Shown piece after piece: positions 48,963 to 58,690 of a stretch of 64,000 bases of DNA. Both the position numbers and the translations under genes were made by a program. The notes beneath the pieces were generated by a model that saw only the letters and a list, made by a program, of their open reading frames with translations, ran no database searches and had not been told where the DNA came from. Numbering within the stretch: the stretch's first letter is position 1; the number at the start of each line of letters is the position of its first letter. The DNA comes from an uncultured Dehalococcoidia bacterium (lineage in GTDB: Bacteria > Chloroflexota > Dehalococcoidia > Lucifugimonadales > JADFKI01): assembly GCA_958295865.1 (NCBI GenBank), contig CATQHF010000004.1, forward strand, positions 640,379 to 704,378, written 5' to 3'.

Positions 48963-51008
48963 CTACTCGACAAGCCGTATCTCCCCCTCCCATAGACGCT
49001 CAAAGCCGTCACCTACACGCGCATACTGGCCCGTGCGGATTTCGGCTATGTCATACTCCGGGAGAGCTATCGCCGCTATACATTTGCCGTCGAATACCGT
49101 GCCACGCCCGCTGAAGTCGAAGTCCATGTTGGTGAAGCCGTGCCGCTTGCGGTCGTCGGGCAAGTCAGCCACATCAGCGGGAACCAGATGCAGAAAGAAC
49201 GACGCCCTCGTGTCGGCGCGGGCGCACGGCTCCCCGACATATACCAGAGTGTTGTCGTTGATGTATATGTCAAAGTCGGCACGGACCGCCGGTTCGCCGG
49301 ACACGAGCGTCTCGTAGGCGGACTGACGCGCGCGCGCGCTGTCAAAATTGGCGTTCACTCTGAATATGGCTCCATTGGCAAGCTCCGCCACCGGCTCCAG
49401 CAAGGGATCCCGAAACAAGGCGCTTTCCATCTCGTCGTACTGCTGCGGAGAGCATCCACTCTCCCGCCAGCCCTGGAAGTAGTATATGACATGCACCTCT
49501 CCGCTTCCAATTGCGTCCAACAATGCGGAGCGCAGTCTATCCGGTTCACACGGCAGCGAGTAATGGCGCGCCGAACCGTTGGCGTAGAAACTCGTGAAAG
49601 CCAAATTGTTGCTCAGGGTCTTGCCGCTCAGAGCCGCCTCCGAAATGTACTGCGCGCTCTCCGAATTACTCCACCACGGCGCGGCATACTCTTGTCGCTC
49701 ACCGGCGTTCCAAGCCTGCAACTCGCGCCCATTCAGCGCAACCAGCCAAGCCAATTGCACGGACAGCGCCAGCATCAGGACGACGGCAAGAGTCCTTCCC
49801 GTGATAGATGGAACCCCCCGTCTGCGTAGGACGATCCCCACATATCCTAGGACGCCGTCCAGCAGCAGCAGCGCCGCTAACAGAAGCGGAATATACACCG
49901 GAGTGAGGTATCTCCACTGCAATCCATTCAGTGTGTCATCCCCCGATATTATCGCGGCGGCGAGCAGTGTTAGGTACGCCAGCGCAAAACCGCCGAATAC
50001 GCGCAACGGACGCCATGCAACATCCGAAGAAGCGTCGCTTTTTCGGTCTGAGCGGCGGATGAACGCATGACAGGCGGCAATCACAAGCGCAAACAGAAGC
50101 GGAACGGTCAACCCCATGAGCCACCACCCCGAAGACGCGATTTGCAAAGCCTCGTCCACGATGAAGGAAAATGAGTCGAAAGTCCGGTCTCTTCTGCCGG
50201 TCGTGTAGCCGACAAGCAGAAAGTTCCGCAGCATCCACAGACACAGCGGCGCGGCGGCAATCAGCGCATAGACGGCGACGCGCTTCACCTTCTCCGGCAG
50301 CGCAACCCGCGCCGCAAGCAGCATCGGGATCGCCGCCAGTATCAAGGATGCGCCCATGTAGCGGGTCAGACATGCAAGCGCGCCGAAAGCCGCCGCCCAT
50401 ATTAGAGGTGCGCGGCTGCCGCCCTTCAGGTGGGCGTCAAGCTGCGTCAGCGAGAGCGTTACGAACAGAATGAACGCCGATTCGCTCATGGCTTGGGACG
50501 CCATTTCGACGAGCGGGAGGGCAAGCGCGATGGATAAGCAGCCCCACAGCCACAGAATCCGCGAGCGCATATAACGCCGCAGCCACCAGCCCGCAACCAG
50601 AACGGTCAGACCGAAGATGACGGCATTGAGCGGACCCGCGAGGGAGTACGGATCGATCCCCAACAACCCCCCGCCCGCGAGCATCGCCGGATACAGCGGC
50701 GGCCAGAGCGTCAGAGGTTCATGATACAGATCGACAAAGCCATTGCCCGCTAAGAGATTGCGCGCAACCGTGATGTAGTTGACCCCATCCCATGGCAGCT
50801 GCGGTCCGTAACTTGCTTGCCGCAGGAACACGAGACCGCCGCCCAGCAATGCCGCCGCCACCAGCAGGCACACGAACGCCGCAAGAACCAGCCGTTCCCA
50901 AGAACGCCACAGAGGAGAGCGAAATACCCCCCCCCGTACCGATGTTCTAGTAGCGCGCGTCAGTGCCCGCCGCATGCTATTCAGCATACGCAGCAAAGTC
51001 CCCTTCAT
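48963..51008 (-). CDS. GT-C family glycosyltransferase (ArnT/PMT-like membrane protein)
   Basis: The 681-residue protein has an N-terminal TM helix (LVLAAFVCLLVAAALLGGGLVF). The loop LPWDGVNYITVARNLLAGNGFVD follows, where GT-C enzymes carry the catalytic acidic residue near a GDE/DGxxY motif, then LWPPLYPAMLAGGGLL and about nine more TM helices. The last 200 residues form an extracytoplasmic domain (WWSNSESAQYISEAAL, YYFQGWRESGCSPQQYDEMESALF). It probably moves sugar from a lipid carrier to an outer-face acceptor. Glycosyltransferase family 39/83-like is the best guess. Confidence 0.75.
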   Translation of the reverse strand: MKGTLLRMLNSMRRALTRATRTSVRGGVFRSPLWRSWERLVLAAFVCLLVAAALLGGGLVFLRQASYGPQLPWDGVNYITVARNLLAGNGFVDLYHEPLTLWPPLYPAMLAGGGLLGIDPYSLAGPLNAVIFGLTVLVAGWWLRRYMRSRILWLWGCLSIALALPLVEMASQAMSESAFILFVTLSLTQLDAHLKGGSRAPLIWAAAFGALACLTRYMGASLILAAIPMLLAARVALPEKVKRVAVYALIAAAPLCLWMLRNFLLVGYTTGRRDRTFDSFSFIVDEALQIASSGWWLMGLTVPLLFALVIAACHAFIRRSDRKSDASSDVAWRPLRVFGGFALAYLTLLAAAIISGDDTLNGLQWRYLTPVYIPLLLAALLLLDGVLGYVGIVLRRRGVPSITGRTLAVVLMLALSVQLAWLVALNGRELQAWNAGERQEYAAPWWSNSESAQYISEAALSGKTLSNNLAFTSFYANGSARHYSLPCEPDRLRSALLDAIGSGEVHVIYYFQGWRESGCSPQQYDEMESALFRDPLLEPVAELANGAIFRVNANFDSARARQSAYETLVSGEPAVRADFDIYINDNTLVYVGEPCARADTRASFFLHLVPADVADLPDDRKRHGFTNMDFDFSGRGTVFDGKCIAAIALPEYDIAEIRTGQYARVGDGFERLWEGEIRLVE

Positions 51009-51736
51009 ATCAGCTCAGCGAACTAGCGTCATTCGCGCAGCCCAGCAACCCCAATTGCGCGCAATCCGCCCAATGCCACCCGCACAACCCTCCAACCCAA
51101 AGCCGCGCCGCACCCCCATTCTACAACACCCTCTCCCTCCACCGACAAGAATTAGCCATCCGATTCCCGCACCCGCAAGAGCAACCGCCCCGTCGCCCCA
51201 CCCCCTTCCGTTCGTGGTGAGCCTGTCGAACCACCTTTTCATGAATTCCCAAAGAGAAACTTGAATCAGTCCCTTCCCCCTTGATGGAGGAAGGTTGCCT
51301 GCTGTCAAGCGCAATCCGAGGGCGTGATTGTCCCTTCCCCCTTTGGGGGAAGGTTAGGATGGGGGCGAAAACGCTTGCCAATCGACCTCCATGTCATCCC
51401 GACCATCTTTCTCTGTCATTCCGAACGCAGTGAGGAATCAAAAATCCCCGCACACAACCAACCCCCCAATCCCAACCGCCATCCCATCCATCCATTCATC
51501 TCATCCCCAATTCGTTCGTGGTGAGCCTCCTGAGCCTGCCGAAGGGCGAACCACCCGTCCCCCTCATTCTTAATTCCTAATTCTCAATTCTTAATTGAAA
51601 ACCCCCCTTGACACCACACAAACCCTCACCTATACTATCCGTAAGAACATAAGTTGCATAACAAGCACGAACAACCTAACGCCCTAATCCCTGACAATCT
51701 GAAATCCTGACACCCTGAAACCCTTGGGAATAACCA
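51009..51736. repeat. Intergenic region with repeats and a promoter
   Basis: At 51205-51240 and 51510-51555 lie dispersed TTCGTGGTGAGCC motifs. At 51268-51390 lies a family E-like block with TCCCTTCCCCC..GGGGGAAGG hairpins, and at about 51565-51595 TTCTTAATTCCTAATT spacer repeats. The first part (51009-51200) is C-rich with no frame of note. No gene is seen before 51737. Confidence 0.6.
51608..51636 (+). promoter_or_regulatory. Sigma-70-like promoter for the gene at 51737
   Basis: TTGACA (51608-51613), a 17-base spacer and TATACT (51631-51636) form a near-consensus promoter. The untranslated leader would be about 95 bases. Confidence 0.8.
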
Positions 51737-52546
51737 ATGAACCAACCAACCCCCATAAACCAACACCAACAGGACAACCAGGACAGTCATGCCCAACATG
51801 ACCACCTGGACAACAGGCACTGCCAGACTGCCATCGAGCACCTCCAGCACCTAGTCCACCAAGAAACAGACAACGGCAGAACCATCATACGCAGCATCGT
51901 CTCCATCATGACCGGCGACGACCAGGACAGCATGCCCCATCACAGACTCCAAGCCGCCCGCCTGCTGCTCAAACTAGGCTTCCAAGAAGCCGAAGCCCTC
52001 ATCAACAGCCTCAGCTCCAAGATGGAACGGCAGGCAAAGAAAGAAGACGCCCAGGGAGAGAACGGCCCCACACAAGCAGTCAGCCCCGAACACGAAAGGC
52101 TGAACAAAAAACTCGTCGCCCGCATCCGCGTAGAGACCGGAGAAGGCGCAAGCATAGTCAGGATACTCAACGAAGTGCTGGAAGGACGCGACCGAGACGC
52201 CAAGCCAAGGGACAGGATAGAAGCCGCCAAAGTGCTGCTCAGTTGGGGCTTCGGCAACCCGTCCACCCCCGACCCTGAGTTCATGTCCTACTACTCCCCC
52301 TGCCACCCCGACTGTCTATGCGCCTGCCGCGACCTAGACGAAGACCACCCGGCGGTAGTCGAGAGCCACGCGCCTGTATCGGAAGCCCACATGAAAGAAG
52401 TAGCCGAAGCAGAGCGAATAGAAGAGAAAGCAGCAGAAAGCGCGAGGCAAATCTCCCAGGGACACACCGACTACCTATCCGAGATAAGCCACCTCCCCGG
52501 CAACAAAAAGCCCCGCCGCCCCGAACGCCACCCACCCTTCCGCTGA
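51737..52546 (+). CDS. Hypothetical helical protein with two internal repeats and a Cys cluster
   Basis: The 269-residue protein begins with a Gln/His/Asn-rich segment and then has two related blocks. The first is GRTIIRSIVSIMTGDDQDSMPHHRLQAARLLLKLGF (about 48-83) and the second is GASIVRILNEVLEGRDRDAKPRDRIEAAKVLLSWGFG (about 136-172). The R-x-x-AA-x-x-LL-x-x-GFG pattern resembles helices found in phage small-terminase-like and related proteins. CHPDCLCACRD (about 193-203) may bind metal. The C-terminal third is charged and helical. Codon use is more A/C-rich than its neighbours, which suggests transfer. Confidence 0.6.
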   Translation: MNQPTPINQHQQDNQDSHAQHDHLDNRHCQTAIEHLQHLVHQETDNGRTIIRSIVSIMTGDDQDSMPHHRLQAARLLLKLGFQEAEALINSLSSKMERQAKKEDAQGENGPTQAVSPEHERLNKKLVARIRVETGEGASIVRILNEVLEGRDRDAKPRDRIEAAKVLLSWGFGNPSTPDPEFMSYYSPCHPDCLCACRDLDEDHPAVVESHAPVSEAHMKEVAEAERIEEKAAESARQISQGHTDYLSEISHLPGNKKPRRPERHPPFR

Positions 52547-52854
52547 CAACAGCGGCGGGGCAAGCGCCCCCAACCAATGTAGGGGCGACTGCCAGTCGCC
52601 CCCATCGCCCCGCCGCCAGACATCCCAAACACAGCGCCTCAACCCGCTGTCATCCCGAACCCTATCCCGAACGCCTTTCATTGTCATTCCGAACAGCGTG
52701 AGGAATCAAAAATCCCAATCCGCCGAAACACACAGCCTTCAACAACCGCACCCAAACTTCGGTATCGGTCGCCATCGGCCTGCGAAACACCGCACACCAA
52801 CCCTAAACACAACCCCAATTCTTAATTCCTAATTTTTAATTCTTAATTCCCGCC
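52547..52854. other. Intergenic region, family C fragment and spacer repeats
   Basis: A TGTCATTCCGAACAGCGTGAGG fragment lies at 52681-52702 and the AATTCTTAATTCCTAATTTTTAATT spacer repeat at 52818-52848. No gene is visible. Confidence 0.5.
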
Positions 52855-55800
52855 CTAAGCCCTAGGAACGATAGCCGGCACCTCCAGCTCCGCAAGCAAG
52901 TTCTGAAACTCATCGAGGTCGTCGTCCATGACATTTTGCAGCGCGGCGAATTGGGCGTCCAGCAGCTCGCCGAAGTGCGCGAACACATCATGCGCCTGCT
53001 GAGGCGGCTTGAAGTCCCCGGCCGACACCACCGGCGTCAGCCCCGCAAGCTTGGCGTTCAACTTGATTGGCAGGTGCAGCCTGTCGCGCGCGCCCTTATA
53101 CTCGGTCTGTATCAGCGCGCCCTCGATCTCGTTCAGCTTCGCCTTGATCGCGTCCGCCGCGTCGGTGACGGCATCCTCGACCGCCGTTCCCTCCGCGCGC
53201 AGCGCCCACTCGTCCACCTGCGACCGCGCGCTTCGCAGCCGATTGATGTTGTCATGCGTCTCCGAAAGCTTATCGCGGATGCGAAGCAGAAGCTCGAACT
53301 GCGCGTCGAAGTCCTCCTGAGTCGCCTCCACGCGCGGATCCTTCACCATCTCAAAGTCCTGCGACTGCGACTGCTCGCCCACGCTCAGCCTGACCTGATA
53401 GCGGCCCGGCGGCGCAAGCGGCCCGCGCCCTACGCCCTCCGTCGTCTTGTCGCCGGGCACCGTGCGCGCGCCCGGATAGCGCATGTTCCAGTCGAAGCGG
53501 TTCATCCTCGCCTCTGCCGGCGCTCGCGGATCGTCCGACTCGTCGCCCTCGTCCCGCCGCGCGCTCGAGTAGCTCTTGATTTCCACGCCGTCGGCGTCCA
53601 TGAAGGTCAGCGTAACCTCATCTTGCGGCTTTTCCTTGAGCCAGTACCACACGCGCACGCCGCCGGGCGGGTTCTCGCCCGCATCCAGCAGCTTGCGCTG
53701 GAACTCGCCGTGCTCGCCCTTCGTATCCACGAACGCGACCGCCGCGCCCAGCGCGAGCTGATAGTTCTTGGTGGCGCTGCCATTCCGCCCCCGAAACGGC
53801 GCTGCCAACCGTATCTTCGTCGCAGGCTCTATCAAGTGCATCGGCTCATCCGCGAACTCGCCGGACACCTGCCTCAGCTGGCTCAGGCCGTCCATAATCC
53901 AGAAGCTGCGCCCATGCGTCGCCGCCACCAGGTCGTCGTCCTTGATTGCGAGGTCATACACCGGCACGACCGGCAGATTGCCGCGCATAGAGCGCCAGCT
54001 TTCGCCATCGTCGAAGGACACATATATCCCCGTCTCCGTCCCCACATACAGCAGCCCCGGACGCTCTGTGTCCTCGCGGATGCAGCGCGTAAAGTCGTCT
54101 TGCGGCAGGTCGCCCGTGATGGACTTCCAGCTCGCGCCGTAGTCCGATGTCTTGAACAGGAACGGCCTGTTGTCATCGAACTTGTAGCGCGTGGCGGCAA
54201 GATACGCGGTCGCCGGGTCGTGCGGCGATACCTCTATCATGTCAACCCGCGTCCATTCCTCCAGTTCGGCGGGCGTAACATTCTCCCAATTCGCGCCGCC
54301 GTCCTTGGATATATGCACAAGCCCATCGTCCGAGCCTGCCCAGAACACGCCCTTCTCGTGCGGCGATTCGAGGAACGAGAACACGGTGCAGTAGGTCTCC
54401 GCGCCCGATGCGTCCCCGGTCACATCCCCGCCCGACGGCTGGAGCTTGTCCGGGTCGTTTCTCGTCAGATCCGGGCTGATAGCCTCCCAGCTCCCGCCTT
54501 GGTCATGCGACCTGAATACGATGTTCCCCGCCGCGTACAGGATACCCGGGTCGTGCGGCGAGAACTGAATCGGATAAGTCCACTGGAACCTATAGCGCGC
54601 ATCGACCGGCCCGTAGCCGGTGTTCATCTCAGGCCAAACGGTGATGATTCGCACCTGCCCCGTCGAATGGTCGTAGCGCAGCATATTGCCGCCACCGCCG
54701 GGCGAAGAGCCGATAGCGCCCGATATGACCACATTCGGGTTGGTCGGGTCGACGACTATGTAGCCGCTCTCCGAACTGCCGACCGTGTAGCAGTCGCCCC
54801 ATGGAATCGCGCCCTTGTGCGACCCCGACGGCACGCTAATCGCGCTGTTGTCCTGCTGCGTCCCATATACGCGATAGGGGAATTGCGTATCGGTCGTCAC
54901 ATGGTAGAACTGCGCCGTCATCTGGTTGTATATCGTGGAGAATGTATCCCCGCCGTTGTAGCTGACACACGCGCCGCCGTCATTCCCCTCTATCATCCGG
55001 CGGGGGTTTCGCGGGTCTATCCAAAGGTCGTGATTGTCCCCGTGCGGCGTGTTCACCTCCACCCAAGTCCTGCCGCCGTCGCTGGACTTCCACGCCGAAT
55101 AGTTCAGAACCCAGACGGTATCGGCGTCCTGCGGATCGGCGAATATGTGCTGATAGTACCAGGGGCGGCCCTGAAGGTCGCGGTTGTCCGACACGAGCTC
55201 CCATGTATCCCCGTAGTCGTCCGACCTGAACACGCCCGGTTCGCCGGCCTCTACGGTGGCGTATATTCTGCCCGGCTTTGCCGGAGACACCGCAACGCCT
55301 ATCCTGCCGAATGGCATGTCGGGCAAGCCCGGATTGTTGGAGACATCCTGCCATGTGTCGCCGCCGTCCGTGCTGCGCCAAAGTCCGCTGTCAGGCCCGC
55401 CGCTGGACATGTTCCAGAAGTTGCGGCGCGCCTGCCATATCGCCGCGAACATCAGGCGCGGATTGGTCGGATCCATGCTCAAGTCGCCCGCGCCCGCGTT
55501 CTCGCTCTTGAACAGCACGCGCTCCCAATTCTGCCCGCCGTCCTTGGACCTGAACACGCCGCGCTCCTCATTCGCGCCGAAGGCATGCCCCAGCGCCGCC
55601 ACGAACACGATGTCCGGGTTCGTCGGGTGAACCCGAACCCGCGAGATGTGCCGCGTGTCTTCCAGCCCCAGATGAACCCAGGAATGCCCGCCGTCGTTGG
55701 ATCTGTACACCCCGTTCCCGTGAGTCACATCAAGCCGTATGCAAGCCTCGCCCATTCCGGCGTACACCACGCTCGGCTCAGAGTCGGACACCGCTATCGC

Positions 55801-56031
55801 GCCCACCGATGCCGTATCGAAATACCCGTCCGACACATTCTCCCAATATGTCCCGCCGTCATAAGTCTTCCACACCCCGCCCGCGCACGCGCCAAAGTAG
55901 AACGTGCCGGCGTCAACCGGATCGCCCGCCACCGCCACTACGCGCCCGCCCCTTGGCGGTCCAATGCACCGCCACTTCAGCGCATTCAGCATCCCTGGGT
56001 CAATGTCGCTCGCCTGCCGTCGAAGAGTCAT
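52855..56031 (-). CDS. BNR/sortilin (VPS10)-like beta-propeller protein
   Basis: From ATG 56031 (GAGGTG upstream) the 1058-residue protein has many Asp-box/BNR units such as GVWKTYDGGTYWENVSDG, GVYRSNDGGHSWVHLG, GVFRSKDGGQNWERVL, GLWRSTDGGDTWQDVS and GVFRSDDYGDTWELVS. They form two propellers over residues 15-720, followed by a beta domain and a helical end. This fits the large family labelled glycosyl hydrolase or sortilin N-terminal domain. No signal peptide is visible at the start, which is unusual, because relatives are exported. No catalytic residues are evident. Confidence 0.85.
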   Translation of the reverse strand: MTLRRQASDIDPGMLNALKWRCIGPPRGGRVVAVAGDPVDAGTFYFGACAGGVWKTYDGGTYWENVSDGYFDTASVGAIAVSDSEPSVVYAGMGEACIRLDVTHGNGVYRSNDGGHSWVHLGLEDTRHISRVRVHPTNPDIVFVAALGHAFGANEERGVFRSKDGGQNWERVLFKSENAGAGDLSMDPTNPRLMFAAIWQARRNFWNMSSGGPDSGLWRSTDGGDTWQDVSNNPGLPDMPFGRIGVAVSPAKPGRIYATVEAGEPGVFRSDDYGDTWELVSDNRDLQGRPWYYQHIFADPQDADTVWVLNYSAWKSSDGGRTWVEVNTPHGDNHDLWIDPRNPRRMIEGNDGGACVSYNGGDTFSTIYNQMTAQFYHVTTDTQFPYRVYGTQQDNSAISVPSGSHKGAIPWGDCYTVGSSESGYIVVDPTNPNVVISGAIGSSPGGGGNMLRYDHSTGQVRIITVWPEMNTGYGPVDARYRFQWTYPIQFSPHDPGILYAAGNIVFRSHDQGGSWEAISPDLTRNDPDKLQPSGGDVTGDASGAETYCTVFSFLESPHEKGVFWAGSDDGLVHISKDGGANWENVTPAELEEWTRVDMIEVSPHDPATAYLAATRYKFDDNRPFLFKTSDYGASWKSITGDLPQDDFTRCIREDTERPGLLYVGTETGIYVSFDDGESWRSMRGNLPVVPVYDLAIKDDDLVAATHGRSFWIMDGLSQLRQVSGEFADEPMHLIEPATKIRLAAPFRGRNGSATKNYQLALGAAVAFVDTKGEHGEFQRKLLDAGENPPGGVRVWYWLKEKPQDEVTLTFMDADGVEIKSYSSARRDEGDESDDPRAPAEARMNRFDWNMRYPGARTVPGDKTTEGVGRGPLAPPGRYQVRLSVGEQSQSQDFEMVKDPRVEATQEDFDAQFELLLRIRDKLSETHDNINRLRSARSQVDEWALRAEGTAVEDAVTDAADAIKAKLNEIEGALIQTEYKGARDRLHLPIKLNAKLAGLTPVVSAGDFKPPQQAHDVFAHFGELLDAQFAALQNVMDDDLDEFQNLLAELEVPAIVPRA

Positions 56032-56099
56032 ATCGTCGCACCTCACTAGGAATCGTGGTCAGTGGTATTATAACCCGAAGTTGGATAAGAATTGGGAAT

Positions 56100-56318
56100 T
56101 GAGAAAATTGCATTAGTCCCTTCCCCCTTGATGGGGAAATGTTAGGATGGGGGGCGAGTCGGTCGCGCCAATTGTCCCTTCCCTCTTGATGTGGGAAGGT
56201 TAGGGTGGGGGGCGAGTCGGTCGCGCCAATTATCCCTTCCCCCTTTGGGGGAAGGTTAGGATGGGGGCGAAAATGCTTGTCCATCGACGGCTAAACTATA
56301 CTAATGCAAGTTTCTCAG
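56100..56318. repeat. Family E repeat with inverted ends
   Basis: The ends GAGAAAATTGCATTAGTCCC and GCTAAACTATACTAATGCAAG..TTTCTC are inverted. Inside are three tandem blocks of TCCCTTCCC..GGGAAGGTTAGG..GGGGCGA. The right-end ATGCAAGTTTCTC gives the start codon of the next gene. Confidence 0.75.
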
Positions 56319-57317
56319 GAATTAAGAGTAGAAGGAGACGATTTGAGACTTGACGCGCCCTTGCAAGCCCACCTTGTGGATGAACTCTTTGACTTCTGGC
56401 TGCCAATCTTCGAAGGGCAACTCGATGTAACGCCCGATGTCCTTCTGGGGCATGAGGGCGCGCGCAGCCTCATCACGGTGTACGCCGTAAGGCGGGACGG
56501 CAAGCTGGCGGGGGCATGCTTGGTAGCGGCATCAAGGGATCTGCCCATCCTGGGCGGGCTTGGCGAAGTGGCAACCAACCCGAATATCCGTCGCTCCGGC
56601 ATCGCAACCGAACTCTCCCGTCAGGCAAGGGACGATTTCGAGGCGCGGGGAGGGCAGGCGCTCTTCCTAGGCACCGGCAACCCCGACGCAGCCAGAATCT
56701 ACTTCCGGCTTGGATGGCGCAAGCTGGCGGGCGCGAACCTGATGGTCAATGTCTTAAACGGCAACTCCCCCGAAGAGTTCCTTGTGGACTACTTCCGCGA
56801 CATAGGGCAAGCCACCGTGAGGACGCCCTCACCCGCCGACAGGATACCGATGATACCCCTGCTCGTGTCCCCGCACGATTGGCAAGTGCTGGACGCCAAC
56901 GCAGCCATGCACTCCACCCGCTACGCTGTGCAAGACTCATGCCTCGGACTATATCGGCGGTACGAGGCTCTAACCAAGGCTGGACAAGGCGCATGGTTCT
57001 GCGCCGGCGCAGAGCGGGGGCAGCTGGTTGGGCTATCGACGGCTCGCATCGGCAGCGACGGGGCATGCCTTGTCGACGGCTTCACTCACAAGGCTTACCT
57101 GCATTCCTGGGCGGAGTTGGCTCAAGCGGCGATTGGCTGGGGCGTCGACAAGAAGGCGTCGTCCATCCATGCCGCCGTGTCCGTCGAGGACGAAGAAAAG
57201 CAGTCCCTATTCCAGTCCATCGGATTCGGAAAGCCGCGCCCGCGCGAGCCGTTCGACCTAGGCGGCAGGCAGGTCGCAGCCATCCGCTTGGAGCTGGTAT
57301 CAAGAAGATTGCATTAG
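56304..57317 (+). CDS. GNAT family N-acetyltransferase (two-part)
   Basis: The 337-residue protein has a clear GNAT domain in its first half. LITVYAVRRDGKLAGACLVAAS precedes GGLGEVATNPNIRRSGIATELSRQARDDF, the acetyl-CoA loop (RRSGIA in place of RxxGxG/A), then ALFLGTGNPDAARIYFRLGWRKLAG. The second half is a weaker GNAT-like module (ISRYAVQ..., KKASSIHAAVSVEDEEKQSLFQSIGFGKPR). The start ATG and the last residues (RRLH) come from repeat ends, so the native gene may begin later. The acceptor is unknown. Confidence 0.78.
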   Translation: MQVSQELRVEGDDLRLDAPLQAHLVDELFDFWLPIFEGQLDVTPDVLLGHEGARSLITVYAVRRDGKLAGACLVAASRDLPILGGLGEVATNPNIRRSGIATELSRQARDDFEARGGQALFLGTGNPDAARIYFRLGWRKLAGANLMVNVLNGNSPEEFLVDYFRDIGQATVRTPSPADRIPMIPLLVSPHDWQVLDANAAMHSTRYAVQDSCLGLYRRYEALTKAGQGAWFCAGAERGQLVGLSTARIGSDGACLVDGFTHKAYLHSWAELAQAAIGWGVDKKASSIHAAVSVEDEEKQSLFQSIGFGKPRPREPFDLGGRQVAAIRLELVSRRLH

Positions 57318-57402
57318 TCCCTTCCCCCTTTGGGGGAAGGTTAGGATGGGGGTGAAAACGCTCGCCCATCCACGGCTAATCTGTACTAACGCAATTTTCT
57401 CG
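57303..57402. repeat. Family E repeat, short form
   Basis: GAAGATTGCATTAGTCCC and TACTAACGCAATTTTCTC are the inverted ends, flanking one TCCCTTCCCCCTTTGGGGGAAGG block. Its left end overlaps the last codons and the stop of the GNAT gene. Confidence 0.75.
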
Positions 57403-57436
57403 CTGGCATAATACGCGCATGACATCCGAGGCGTGG

Positions 57437-58372
57437 CTAGACCAATGACAGCGTAGCCGAAGGGAACAGATCCGCGGAGTCAACCGCCTGCGGAATTATC
57501 CCCTGCTCCACATTGAAGCCGATGAAGGTTTCCAGCGTATCGCGGGAGTCCTCATAGCCGTATGGTATGGGATCGTCCCCCACTATCTCCGCCATTTGCA
57601 GCAGCGCCTTGTCGTCGGGGCTGGAAGCATCCCCGGAGCGCAGACGCTGGATATAGGGCGTCTTAGCTTCATCGAACACGCTGAACAGCTCAGGGGCAAG
57701 GTCCGGGTTGGATTCCAGCAAGTCGTCCTTGACCACCAGGAGATGGCTTATCGGATAGAGGCCGGTCTTGCGATGCCAAGCGTCATCCGCTTGATGCGCC
57801 TCTGGGAACAGCGGCTGTATGTCCGGCGAGTCGATTGGCGCAGCGCCTATGGCGGCGTCTATCTCGCCCGAAAGCAGCATCGCGGCTAGGTCGTCGTTAG
57901 GCGAGGACACGACATTGGACGGCGCGACGAACTCGGCGACATGCTCATCGCCGGACAGCACCCATGTCACCGCGTCCAAGTCCACGCCGTACTCGGTCTG
58001 CAAAAGCCCCCTAGTCCAAACGCCCGGGGTCAGGGTGTAGCTCCGCAAGCCCACCTTCCGCCCCTCCAAGTCTTTGGGCGTCCGTATGCCGCTGCGCGTG
58101 TTGTGAACCAGCCCGCCATGATAGAAGGCGCGAGTGAGGAACACGGGGAGCGCGGTGAAGCGCTTGCCGTGCGCGCGGGCGCAGAAGTATGTAGAGAGCG
58201 CCATCTCCGCGACATCAAACTCCAAGCCGCGCACCATGCGCCGGAAGACGCTGGTAATCGGAGACACCTCTATATGCTCCAAGTCGAACATATCAGAGGC
58301 AACGCTGCCGTCCATCAACGGCGTCGTATGTCCATAGCTGCCAACGGCTGTACGCAATACCAAGTCTGTCAT
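57437..58372 (-). CDS. Substrate-binding-like / 4,5-dihydroxyphthalate decarboxylase-like protein
   Basis: From ATG 58372 (GGAGA eight bases upstream) the 311-residue protein lacks a signal peptide. It has the type II periplasmic-binding-fold pattern VFRRMVRGLEFDVAEMALSTYFCARAHGKRFTALPVFLTRAFYHGG, GIRTPKDLEGRKVGLRSYTLTPGVWTRGLLQTEYGVDLDAVTWV and LLSGEIDAAIGA. This is the family annotated as ABC substrate-binding or 4,5-dihydroxyphthalate decarboxylase. The lack of a signal peptide favours a cytoplasmic enzyme over a transport protein. Confidence 0.8.
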   Translation of the reverse strand: MTDLVLRTAVGSYGHTTPLMDGSVASDMFDLEHIEVSPITSVFRRMVRGLEFDVAEMALSTYFCARAHGKRFTALPVFLTRAFYHGGLVHNTRSGIRTPKDLEGRKVGLRSYTLTPGVWTRGLLQTEYGVDLDAVTWVLSGDEHVAEFVAPSNVVSSPNDDLAAMLLSGEIDAAIGAAPIDSPDIQPLFPEAHQADDAWHRKTGLYPISHLLVVKDDLLESNPDLAPELFSVFDEAKTPYIQRLRSGDASSPDDKALLQMAEIVGDDPIPYGYEDSRDTLETFIGFNVEQGIIPQAVDSADLFPSATLSLV

Positions 58373-58449
58373 ATTCACTGTCTCCTAATAAGGCGCGGCG
58401 TTGCCCATTCGTGTAATTTGAGGATTACCTTAACACAGGTTGGCGCGCT

Positions 58450-58680
58450 TTGTGGAGATAGCGCAAGTCCCTTCCCCCTTTGGGGGAAGGTTAGGATGGG
58501 GGCGAAAATGCTTGCCCGTCGACGGCTAAACTGTACTGATACAATTTTCTCGAGCGGCGCGGTAGCGTTTCCTTTTGGGTGGTTAAAGTCCCTTACCCCT
58601 TGATGGGGGAAGGTTAGGATGGGGGCGAAAATGCCCGCCCATCGACGGCTAAACTGTACTGATACAATTTTCTCGAGCCG
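58450..58680. repeat. Two tandem family E copies
   Basis: Two blocks (about 58465-58556 and 58586-58680), each with TCCCTT..CC..GGGGGAAGGTTAGG, GCCC(G/A)TCGACGGCTAAACTGTACTGATACAATTTTCTCGAG. A family B left end (GGTAGCGTTTCCTTTTGGGTGG) lies between them. Left ends are degraded. Confidence 0.65.
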
Positions 58681-58690
58681 CGCATCGGTA

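Noticed and set aside
52936-56049. A 1037-residue plus-strand open frame opposite the BNR gene
   Set aside because: It is Arg/His/Pro-rich with no domain and mirrors the GC-skewed codons of the real minus-strand gene, which has clear repeats.
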